Shown: positions 1 to 12,000 of the stretch, one piece after another
Layout of the letters: each line of letters begins with the position of its first letter
Position numbering within the stretch: position 1 is the stretch's first letter
From: an uncultured Bacteroidales bacterium
Lineage (GTDB): Bacteria; Bacteroidota; Bacteroidia; Bacteroidales; F082
Assembly (NCBI GenBank): GCA_937902805.1
Contig: CALEMB010000128.1
Coordinates: 1-14,917 of the forward strand
Direction of reading: 5' to 3'
DNA: 14,917 bases
Program-made: the position numbers and the translations under genes
The notes under the pieces: generated by a model
What the model was told of the DNA's origin: nothing
Seen by the model: the letters and a program-made list of their open reading frames with translations, nothing else
The model's database searches: none

Positions 1-3000
1 GAAATGCCAGCCAACTCGCCGCCACCGTAGATATCTTTATTGACCGCTGCCGTGTAAGCTGAAACCGCAGGGGCTGTAGCTATCCAACCCGTATGGTGGG
101 CTTCGATGATGTCATAAAGCTTATCCATAAGGGCTCCTTCTGTGCCATAAGTTCCCAAAGCATCGTAGTAACCCATGTTGACCACGGGGCTGGCCTCAAC
201 GGTCGCTGAGGCACCCATGCCGCCGCCATACACACTGCCCTGCACCGTGCCATGGATGACATTCACTACAGGCGAAATGCGTTCCGTGCCCGTTTCAGGA
301 GTATAGATAGGCACATAGTCCGTATTGCGGCCCGCGCCATACAAGTTGTTCAAGTCAAGGTTGCAAGAGGTCTGTGCGTCAAACACGTTGACCGTAATCT
401 TGCCGTCGATGGTGCCGTTTTCGTCGCTGCCGCCGAAGGCCGCCTGCGTGATTTTGCCGCCAAACAGGTTGAGGGTGACGTTGCCGCCCTTGCCTACGAG
501 TGAAGAATTAAAGTTTTCTGGATGTTCTGGATCATAGCCCATATATTCCAACAAGGTAGCAGAATACTTCCTATCTTGAGGATTAGGATGGTCTGCTATA
601 TCATTTGAAATATCTTGATATGACGGGAACTGCCTGATATGGGCTGCCGTAGTGCTGGAACCCTTCGAGCCGCCGAAGAGGTAGGCGGTTTCGCCACCGA
701 AGACATTGGTGGTGACGTCACCATAGACGGTGGCCGTATTGTTGCCACCATAGAACTCATACTGATAGCCGTCGCCGCAATTGATGACCGAGACGATATC
801 GCCGATGACTTCCGCTTCGTTGTTGCCGCCGAACACATCGTAGATGAAGTCGTCGCAATTGCCTGGAGCGGTGCCAGCGTTGTCGTGAGTGATCTCCAAA
901 TCGACATTGTCGATGATACCATTATGGTTGCCGCCACCATACACTTCCTGGATAACACCGGCGTTAATTCTTGTCGTAGCCGTGCCATGGACATTGGCAA
1001 AGGTTTGTGTACCATTGCCGCCGCCAAAGACGCGGTAGAAGCGGCCACCGTCGACAATGACATTGCAGTTGGCTGATCCCGTGTTGGAGTCAATGCCGAT
1101 ATCAGCTGCGTTAGAGCCCCCGTAAAGGTCCTTGATGGTATTTTCGCAATAGTGGACATGCACCGTAGCATTTCTCGGTATGGCTCTGTCTGGTGCTTGA
1201 TTGGGCGTATAACTGGCATTGTTGCCACCGCCGTAAACTTCCTTGATAGCATATTTCTGAGTTGCTGCGTTTGCCAACAGTGCTTCTGGCGTCCATCCGC
1301 CAGAAGGGGTCGCAGGAGCTGTATTCGCTGCCGTATGTGCCGTATGGTAGACATCTACGTTCACATTTCCATAAGGCGTGCCGCTACGATTGTTGGCACC
1401 GAAGACGCTGCCAAGGATGGTAGTGCCCACGTTGTTATTGCCCTCATCTGCCTGAGCGGGGCTACCGATGTTCACCTGCACATTGCCATTGGGACTCTCT
1501 CCATAGCCGCCAAGGTAAGCGTAGGACGCACCACCAAACACGTCGCCTAGGATGGTGCCGCCCAGCACATCCACGCGGGCATTGCCATATATACGGCCTG
1601 CCAGATTTTGGGAGCTAACGTTTGAAGAGTCGTTTGAATGGGTGACATTCAATTCCGCTTTGTGGCTACCGTAGCCGCCGCCATACACGCCACCCATATA
1701 ATAGGGTTCATTACTTACGGGATTGGTCACCTGCTTGCCGATAATACCGTCATTGATGGTGACATGGGCGTTACCCGCAATGGTGCCTTGCTCTGAGCCG
1801 CCGAACACGCGGCTCATGATGGTGCCGCCGTTAATGGTGACCGTGGACGTTCTGGAACGAGCCATCGAAACCCAGTGAGGAGCCGTTATATCCACATCGC
1901 CTTGGCTGCCGCCAAACACGTTGCCCGTGCAAGTGTGGATGAGGGTACCATCGGTGTCATAGACCGTCCACTTATGTTGGGTATTGTAATATTCAGAACC
2001 AAACTCATATTCCGTGCCGATGACAGGATTGCCTGAGATGGTCACCTCTGAGGTGCCTGACTGGTCATAAAACTTGGCTTTGCCGCCATCTTCATACCAA
2101 TAGCCAATGCCAGCCATCTCGCCGCCGCCAAAAACGGAGCCGTAGATAAGCGGGCTGCCGCTGACGTTGATCTTGGTGTTAGCCACGCGGCCAGCCAATA
2201 TGTCGTCGTAGGCCTTGGTGTCGCCCTTGCCGCTGCCGAAGATGTCGCCCACACTCTCGTCGCTGCCATTCAGCAGTTCGTTGCCTATGGAGTTACCGAT
2301 AACTGAACTGCCGCTCACAGTGATGGTGGCCAAGCCATGAACCGTCTTGCCACCAGCAACGGAATCATAAACATGCTCCGTTACGTAGGGGTTGCCTAAC
2401 ATGTTCACGCCAGTGAGGGCCATACGACCGCCACCGAAGATGGAGCCTTGGATGGTGCCGCCATCCATGGTGATAAAGGTATTGCCTGCCACACGGCCGT
2501 TGGTATGATTGGTGTTTTGGAAATTACGGCCACCGCCGAAGATATTGCCGTCATAAGTGGAGAGGCCGTCGGTGCCGATTTGGGCACCCTCTTTAACGGT
2601 AACCGAGGTGCTTCCTAAGGTGTGGGCGTCGTTGCCGCCTCCCAAGACGGAGCCATAAATCTTGCCGCCGCTGACGGTGACAAAGGTGCTGTCGACGTTG
2701 GCATATTCTTTTCGCAACCCATCAGGATCGTTGGAGAAACCCTTGCCGCCGCCAAACACGTAGGCGTTCATGCCGGTGCCGTCGAGCGGGCCGATAACAG
2801 TGGTATTGCCAGAGACCCTGACCGTAGCATTGCCTAGTTTCTTGCCCGCGTAAGTGCCCGTGATGCCAGGATACGCAGCAGGTACAAGGTCGTTCGATAC
2901 CTTTTCCCAATATCCCAAGCTGGCCATGTTGCCGCCGCCGAACACGTTGCCACAGATGGCACCGCCCGTGATGTCGACCAAGGTGTTGCCATACACGCGA

Positions 3001-6000
3001 CCGGCCAAATTGTTGACAGAGTCAATCATTGCGGGTCGAGGATTGGTTATGTTAAAGGACGAATAATAGTCCATACCATAGCTGCCTCCGAAGACGCTGC
3101 CGTAGCTGTAGGTGGCTTTATTAACAGTGAGTGATGTCCAGTTATGGGTACTATGGTTATACTTCAAACTGTCTGGAGTGATTCCTGTCGTTCCGATGGT
3201 ACCGCCGGCGATGTGCACCTCGGTCTCACCCCAAACGACACCTTGCTCAGAGCCGCCGAAGACGGAGCCACGGATGGTGGGAGTGCCACCAATGTTGACA
3301 TTGGTGGTAGCGCAGTGGCCCTGTTCAAGACCAGCAACGCTGTGACTAGGACCCTGGATTACCACTTCACCCTGACCACCGCCAAACACGTTACCCGTGC
3401 GGGTGTGGATCAACATCCTCAAATAGGTGGTGTCGTTTGTTGTTTCTCCATACTTCACGAAACGGATGGTATCATAATATGTCCTTTCGCCTGGATCATG
3501 CGCATAAGAAGCTATGCCGTCGATATCTTTGAACTCAAGCGCGGTTCCAATGGTGGGAGAGCCCGTGATGTTCACGTGAGTGGTGGCCGTGTTATTCGCA
3601 TACCAACCGGCGTACCCCAACCAATAACCGGAATTCGCCATCTGGCCGCCGCCGTAGACGGAGCCATAAACGGTAGGACTGCCGCTGATTTTGACTGCGG
3701 AATTGGCCAAACGGCCCAAGTCATCCTGTTCGTACTCATCGAGTTTGCCACGGCTACCGCCATAGACGTTACCAGATGCATAGCTGCTCTTCAACAAGTT
3801 ACGGCCGTTGTTGAAATCATTGCCCACGAAACCTCCACTGAGTTCCACCTTGGCCTTGCCGTGATGTTCGGAAGCATACGTTGTGCCAGTAGTATAGGCA
3901 TCAAACCAGCCGCCCACACCCACACCGGTGAGGGCTACCATGCCGCCGCCATAGAGGTTACCCAAAACCTTGCCGTCTGTCATCACGACTCTGGAATTAC
4001 CGCCCACACGACCAGCGTGTGCGTACAAAGAATCGCCCGGATGACCAGGATTAGGACGGACAGTGCCTTGGCCGCCTCCAAACACGCAGCCGTCATAACC
4101 CGAGAGGCCAGTAATACCGACAACACCACCACTGACAATAACCTTGGTGCTGTCCAAGACGTGTCCGTTCTGGCTGCCGCCAAACACCATGCCATAGACG
4201 ATGGGCTTCGGTTTGCCTGAAACTTCCTTTATGACGACTCTTGTGCTGTCGACATTGTTCAACTTTTTGAATTCATCACGGAAGTTACCCTGGCCGCCGC
4301 CGTATACGCTGCACATATAGGGGAAATCCTGGATGGAACTAATCGTTTCCGGAACACCCACCGTGCCGCCGCTTATTGTAACGATAGCCTTGGCAGATTG
4401 AGCAATATCAGAATTGTTATTAAGCTGGTGCGTTGTGCCATCTTCAACATAATTGCCCACGTCAGTGGTCTGGCAACCGCCATACACATTGCTGAGGATG
4501 TGGCCACCAGTAATCTCCACTTCGGTATGGCCAAAGACCTTACCAGCATCGGGATTCCAAACGCAGGAGTCAGCAGTGTTGTTGTGGTTTCTGACGATAT
4601 ACGGATAGTACCCTGAACCACCGCCAAACACTGAACCGAACCAGGTCTCGCCGTTGGTGGGCTTGTTGGCAACAGGGTCCGCTTTGAGCGCTATCGGGTC
4701 GAAAGGTCGCTGGTTATTGGCGAAATAGTCCCAACGATAGCAGCCAAGCAGGGCATCCTCCGACGCTACATCAGTAGCAGCAGGATGGGTTGTTCCGAAA
4801 TAGGTGATTGGGTTGATGAAATCGTCATCGTCGTATTTGTCTTGTTCTGTGCCTGTTCCTGCTGGATTATAGCCTGCGCCAATCTGTCCGCCGCTAACCG
4901 TTACCTCGGTATTGCGCAACACACGGCCGCTCATGGAGCCGCCATACACTGAGCCTTTCACATAGGCTGAGCCTTGGTCTGTCTTGTCAATGGTCACATG
5001 GGTTTCGCCCACGGTGGCCATCAGGTCGAGCAACGACTTGTTGTTATGGATGCCAGCCGTTCCAGAAGACGGATTGATGGTCGGATAGCTGCCAGGATTA
5101 GCCCCCGACAAGCCCTCTCCGCCGCCGAACACGTGGCCGCGGTCGTCGTTGTAATAGAGGTTGTAATTGCCATCACCTGGAACACCGGCCATTTGGACAC
5201 GCATTTTCGCCGTTTCGGCACCGATGGTACCACCGCTGATGGTCACGTTGCAAACGCCGCTTTCGTCCCAAGACTCGATGTCGCCGATAGTCTCGTCAGT
5301 ATCTGAATAAGTTCCAGTCTTCCATCGATAGTTGCCCACGTTGGCTACTTCGCCGCCGCCGAAGACGGTGCCGTAGATGAAGGGGCTGACGGGAGTCCCA
5401 TTGATGATGGTGTCACCGATATACACATTGGTGTTTTTGCTCAAGGCAAGGAGCAAAGCCGAGGCTTTGGGATGCCCATCCAGGTTAATACCATTCATTT
5501 CACCCTTGCCGCCGCCATACACGTCGCCCATGGAATAGGTGGTGAAGGTCTCAATCTTGTTTTCGTTGCCGATCTTACCGCCGGTCACCCTAACGGTGAT
5601 GTTGCCGTGGTCGTTGCCATCAAGCATGGCTGTATAATAGCCAGTAGAAGGATTATAATTGAAGCCCATGAAGCTGCAGCCCGTGAGGGCAAGACGCCCG
5701 CCACCGAAGAGGGTGCCGAAGAGCTGTCCACCGCACATCTCCACTTTGACGTTACCTTGCACACGACCCGCTGTATAGTTCTTCCTGCTGTAGTTACGGC
5801 CACCGCCGAAAATGTTACCGTCGTAGCTCGTAGTGCCCTTGGTGCCTGTGAAGCCGCTGACATATTGCACTCTGGTATTGCCTAATACGTGACCGTCCTC
5901 AGATCCGCCAAACACGGAACCCCAAATGCGGTTGAGGGTAGTATCAATAGGATTATGATTCTCGTCTTCTAACGGGATTTCTATCTTAACCAAAGTGCTG

Positions 6001-9000
6001 TTGACATCAGCGAAGTCATAATACGCACCAAAAGGATGCTCAGTTGTTATCGGGTCGTCGCCGATGCCCTTGCCGCCGCCAAAGACGTAGCCGTCGGTGC
6101 CGTTGAGGCCGATGGGGATGTTGTAGCCCGTTTCCACTTTCGGTGCCGGACCCACCTGACCGCCCGTGATGGTCACCGTAGCCAAGCCCGTGTTGGCCAC
6201 GGGATTGATGGCTGTAATCGTGGAAGTCGGGTCTTCAGGATTCAAATGCGTTACAGTACGCAGACCTACACTGGCCACCTCACCACCGCCATACACATTA
6301 TCATAAACGATACCGCCGCTAAGGGTAACGTTGGAATTGCCTTTTACACGGGCTTGGTCAGCATCATTGGTACTACCCTTACCGCCGCCAAACAATCTGC
6401 CGCCAGAAGTGTGGACAACCTTGTTATAAACTGTGGAGCCACCTACCTTATCATAATCGATTGTGCCCACTTTGCCACCAGTCATAGTGACGTTTGAATT
6501 CTGCTCCACTTGGGCCAACTGGCCACCACCATATACGTTACGTTCTATCCATGCCGGAGCGGAAATCTCAACATAGGAGCAACCCATGACGCGGCCAAGA
6601 TCATTGTTTACGTTAGTATTATTGCCTTGACCTCCACCAAACACATCTCCACCTTCATCTTCAGTAGCATCACATTTTACAGTTCCACCAGTAAGTTCAA
6701 CTCTGGTGTCATGTGTAACCGAAGCATACATTCCTCCGCCATAAGCGTAACCACCTACGAATTGGTCGGTTGTTCCGCCACCAATAACTGGAACTTGCTT
6801 CATGTAACCCACTTGACCATCACTAATGCTCACCGTGCAGAATCCATCCACCTGAGCAATCTCATGATCAGCATCGTCCCCTTTGCCACCGCCATACACG
6901 GTGCCAACCTTAGTATTGGCATGCGCAATATTCACATTGGTGTTGCCCTTCACCTGACCAATCTCACCGCCGCCCATCACTCTATCAACAATAGCTTGGG
7001 CGGTAGCAGTATTAAAGCCTGAAGGAATTGTCATACCCTCTTTGTAACCAATATTGACCACTGGATTAGCAGTAACAGTAGCTGTAATATTAGTAGCCGT
7101 CACCGTACCCTTTCCTCCTCCAAATACATTATTAAACGACATATAGGTAGCAGGATCAAGCGGTAATTCGTTGTGAATGAAATTAATTTCAGGCGAATCA
7201 ATCTTTTCTTCACCAACCAAATCGGGAGTATAATCAGCATCGCGGCCAGCACCATAAAGACTACCCCCCTTATGAAATTCAATTGGAGTGGAACCCGTTT
7301 GGAGAACATTGACCGTAATCTTACCATGAATGTTACCACTTATATCATTACCGCCAAAAACGTCATACGTAATCAAGCCACCATTGAGATTGAGAGTGAC
7401 ATCACCTCCGATGTTAGCTTTCTTGGCACCACCGAATACAAAACCTAATGCAGGCCATGATGGTTTACCAACTCTTCCACCACTCATCGTCAGGGTGACA
7501 TCATTGGTCACATTACCTTCATTACCACCGCCGAAGACATCTTTCTTCACCCAACCGTCATTAATGGTCACATTCGTATTGCCGCCATAGTCACCGGCAG
7601 TATTGGTTTGCACAGCAGCCGTGGCACCAAAACCACCACCGTACAGGTAACCGACGATAGTAGTGCTGGCACCGGAAGTGGTAGCCTTATTGACATTCAC
7701 ATAGGTGTTGCCTATCACCTTACCCGCATGGCCTCCGCCATACACATTGCCCGTGTTGGGAGTATTGCTTCCGACATAAGTAATATAGTTAGCAGGCACT
7801 GGCCAATAATAGGGGGTGGTAGCGGAAGGATCGTCGGTATGGGCATGAATCGTGTTAAAGAGCGTATTGATAAGTTCGCCCTCGTGTCCCGTTCCTGCAG
7901 TGCCCATAGAAGCCTCATAACCGATATTCACCACAGGGCTCGACATAGTGGTAGCCGTGGCCGTGGCCGTGCTGCCCGAACCCGTCACCGTACCCTTGCC
8001 GCCGCCATACACATCGCCCTTCACCGTGCCGTGGATGACATTGATTTCAGGCGTCAAGCGTTCTGTAGCTGGATTCGTAATCGCATAATTCGGTTCATAG
8101 TCCGTATCGCGGCCGGCACCATAAAGGTTCACCAGGTCAAGGCCGCAAGTGCTGTATTCTGCATCAAACACATTGACCTGAATCTCGCCATCAATCTTGC
8201 CCAGCACATCGCTGCCGCCATAGGCATTGGTGATTTTGCCGCCAAAGAGGTTGAGGGTGACATTGCCGCCTTTGCCATACCAATCTGTATGACTACTCAG
8301 ATAAGACTGCATAGCCAGCAGATATTCCGAAGGATAATGATCAGGATTATCATTCCAATTGTAACCGCTTGCCGGGAATCTTCTGATGTCGGCAGACTTC
8401 GCTGGTTCGGTACTACTGGCCAAACGGCCCTTCGAACCGGCAAAGAGGTTGTCGAAGGTGCCGCCAAACACGTTGACGGTGACGTTGCCGAAAATGTCGG
8501 CCAGATTGGCACCGCCGTAGAAATCGCCGTAGCTACCGGCACCGCACAAAACCGTGGTGACCACATCGCCGAAGAGCGGAGCTTCGTTACCGCCGCCGAA
8601 GATTTCGCCAATCACCAAATCACAAGCAGGGTCTTGGGTGACCATCAAATTGATTTGGTTGATGTCGCCATAGCTGTTGCTGCCGCCATACAATTCGTCA
8701 ATCAAACCGCCATCGACAGTCGTATTGGCATTACCGTAAATGTTGGCTGCAATATTATTTGCCAAACTACCATTACCGCCACCGAAGACGCGGTGCATAC
8801 GGCCGCCGTAGATATGGACATCGACATCAGTAGTGTAGCCGGTGGATTGCCCCACATGAGCCGCATTGGAGCCGCCAAACACATCATATATAGTGTTGGT
8901 ATGGCAGTCAAACACGTTCACCGTGGCCTTCTTATTGGCCAATGGTGTATAGTCGGCCATGTTACTACCGCCAAACACTTGGTAGATGGCGAAGTTGTTG

Positions 9001-12000
9001 GTTCCATTCGGGATAGTGGCCAACCATTCGGGAGTCGGATTAGCCGGAAGGGGATCAGGATACGTGTCGCCTCCATTCTGGTTAACAGGTTGACCTGTAT
9101 GCGCTGTGCTATACACATTCACCGTAACATCACCATAAGGCGTGCCACTGTGGTTATTGGCGCCAAAGACGGAGCCCTTAATGGTGGCATTGCCTGAGTA
9201 GGTGTCGCCGCTGCTACCATGAGTAACTTTACCGATATTGACAAGGGCGTTTCCCTTAGTGTTGGTTTCATCGCCGAGATAGGCAAAGCAAGCGCCTCCA
9301 AATATATAGCCTTTGATGGTGCCATCCAACACATCGACTTGGGTATTGCCATACACGCGACCAGCTCTCGTGGCAGCCGTTGTGGCTGTGGCAACGCCTG
9401 TCACGGTAATCGGATGGTCGTTTTCATCCGGATCATCGCTACCATAGCCGGCACCAAAAACACCGCCGAAGTTGTATGGGGCGATGCCTGGTTGGTTTAC
9501 CACCGAACCGATAGTGCCTCCGTTGATGGTCACATACGTATTTCCGTCCGTCGAGCCTTGCTCGGAGCCGCCAAACACCTCACTCATGATTTCGCCACCG
9601 CTAATGGTGACGGTAGCCGTCTTGGAACGGCCCATGTAAGGCCAATTGTTGGGATAGAGAGGATCCACAAATTCCACATCGCCCTGACAGCCGCCGAAAA
9701 CGTTGCCAGTGCAGGTGTGGAGAATCGTGCCATCGGCGTTATACATGGTCCATTGGCCAGGATTTTCGCCAGCATTAACATCAGGATGTTCGGGGTCAGC
9801 GGGTTTCTTATAAGTCAATTCGCCTGCCGAACCAATGGTGCCGCCACTGATGGTGACGATGGCCTCGCCCGTACCAGTTTCAAATACGTTGGAGTTGTTC
9901 CAATAGCCGATACTTGCCATCTCACCGCCGCCAAACACGGAGCCACGGATGGTGGGACTGCCGGAGACGGTAATCTCAGTACTGGCAACACGTCCGGCCA
10001 ATATGTCATTATAATTATCCACGTCTCCACGACCGCTGCCGAAGATGTCGCCCACGCTGAAGTCACTGGCCAACAAGGTTACTACATTTGTATTGCCCAA
10101 TGAGCTTGTACCTTTGACTTCAACGGTGGCTTTACCTTTGGAAGCAATATATGTACCCTCATGGTTGATGCCCGTGACGCCGAGACGACCACCACCATAG
10201 ATGGAGCCTTCGATATGACCTGCCGTCATGCTGACGTTGGTGTTGCCACCCACACGGCCTGCGGTGGAGCTGCCATCAACACCCATACCTCCGCCGAAGA
10301 CGTTGCCGTCCCATGAGGTGATGCCGTGAGTGCCGATGTTGCCGCCGCCCACAGTGACGTTAGTGTTGCCCAACACGTGGGCAAGAGCACCGCCACCGTA
10401 AATAGAGCCGTAGATGGTGGGATTATTGGAAGTCGTGATGGTAGTGTTGTTGACGTTACAATAGGTCTTGAAGTCGATAATATTATTTGTTACGCCCTTG
10501 CCGCCGCCAAACACGTTACCGCCAATGGTTTGCGTCAAAGGATGGGCGGGGTCGTAGGTGGCATAGTCGCTGTTATTGCCGATGGTGCCGCCGCTGATCT
10601 CGATGGTAATCTCGCCCGTGCTTGTAGCGCAGGTGAGATTGCCTTCGTTCATTGTGTAAGTACCCACCGAGGCCATCTCACCGCCGCCATACACATTACC
10701 TCCGATGGTACCACCACTGATATTCACTGTATCGATGCCATACACATAACCGGCAAGCGCTGCGGGAACTACAGCGATGCCTGAGGTTTCGGTAAGGTCG
10801 TCGCTACCATAGCCGCCACCGAAAACGTTGCGACCGATGGTGGCCGTACCGCTAACGGTGACATGGGAGTTGCCCGAGTAGTCTTCAGAATTATGCCTGG
10901 CCACCGTGCCCAACTCACCGCCTCCAAACACATCGCCCTTGATGTTGGCCGTGCCGCTGATGTTCACCTTGGTGTGCTTTGCGCGGGCCAGTTGGGGCCA
11001 AAGCGGGTTGACCGTCGAGTTATCAAGCTTTTTGATACGACCCATGCAGCCGCCAAACACGTTACCGCCCTTGCTGTGGGCTACATTTGCTTCACGATCG
11101 TTGCCGATGGTGCCGCCGCTGATGTTGACGGTGATGTGGCCATGGGTTGGTCCGTCTTGGAACTGTCCGTAAAGCGGATTGGGGATGGTTTGCGTCGGGT
11201 CAGATGGGTCTGGGATTGTGGGACTCACAAAGTGCGTGCCCACCGAGGCCAGACGACCGCCGCCATAGACGGAGCCGAGCATCGTGCCGCCGCTGATGTC
11301 CACCTTGACGTTGCCACCAACAGAACCAGCCGTGAGGGCCGTGCCCGAGAAACCACGGCCGGAGCCAAACACGTTGCCGTCCACGTAGGATGTGCCCCAA
11401 GTGCCAATGAGGGTCGAGGCAATGTCTTCATTGATGGTTACTGTGACCTTGCCAAGCACGTGACCGTCTTCGCCGCCGCCGAACACGGAGCCGAAGATGG
11501 TGCCGCCCTTGATGGTGACCTCGGCTTCCTGCACGTTGGTCCAACCATTGAACATGGTGCGCGTGTCACTCATGCCTGCGCCGAAGAGATAACAAGTGAC
11601 GGGATGTGCGTTAATCTGTGCCAAGGTGCGCGGCACACCGATGGTGCCACCCGACATAATAATCGTACTCTTGCCCATGACGTCGGTGTATTCGTTACCG
11701 CCATAGACGCTGGTGAGGATGTGTCCGCCAGTGATTTCCACCGTGGCATCGCCATTCACGCGACCCGCAGTACGGCGCCATACACCTGGACGGATGGGAT
11801 AGTAACCCGAGCCGCCACCAAACACGTTGCCGAAGAAGGAGTGGCCGTTGGTGCCTATCAAGGCACCGCCATTGGAGTCATAACCAGATGCTCCATGGAA
11901 AATGTCATATACGGCGTAAGGAGCCTCGTAGGTCCAGGCATCGCACTCGTGGAATTGGGCTGCAGCGGCATTGATTCCAGCATCATCGCCTCCGTTTATC

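Larger units (their letters stand above)
84..6299 (-). repeat. Macro-repeat copy 2 (carboxy-proximal)
   Basis: This is the counterpart of 7830-13628 and lies C-terminal to it in the protein. It contains three clear meso-units, one FGANN module, one GAGRD module and the two variable inserts found at equivalent places in copy 1. It is about 400 bp longer than copy 1 between the same end anchors; 324 bp of this is an extra pair of FGGG turns between about 3660 and 4090. The repeat probably continues past base 1, because the last visible residues (GGGELAG) are another FGGG turn still in frame. Confidence 0.82.

Noticed and set aside
596..1354. Minus-strand open frame of 252 codons and other shorter minus-strand frames
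   Set aside because: They are shifted relative to the giant frame and give Ser/Thr/Met/Ala-rich translations without motifs, while the overlapping giant frame shows continuous FGGG repeats and conserved modules. They are shadows.
7608..9197. Long plus-strand open frame of 529 codons; others at 3144-4220, 9219-10103 and 10863-12074
   Set aside because: They lie in the frame whose codons pair exactly with those of the giant minus-strand gene. They stay open simply because that gene rarely uses TTA, CTA and TCA codons. Their translations are Ala/His/Val/Ile-rich reverse images of the repeat, with no family resemblance.
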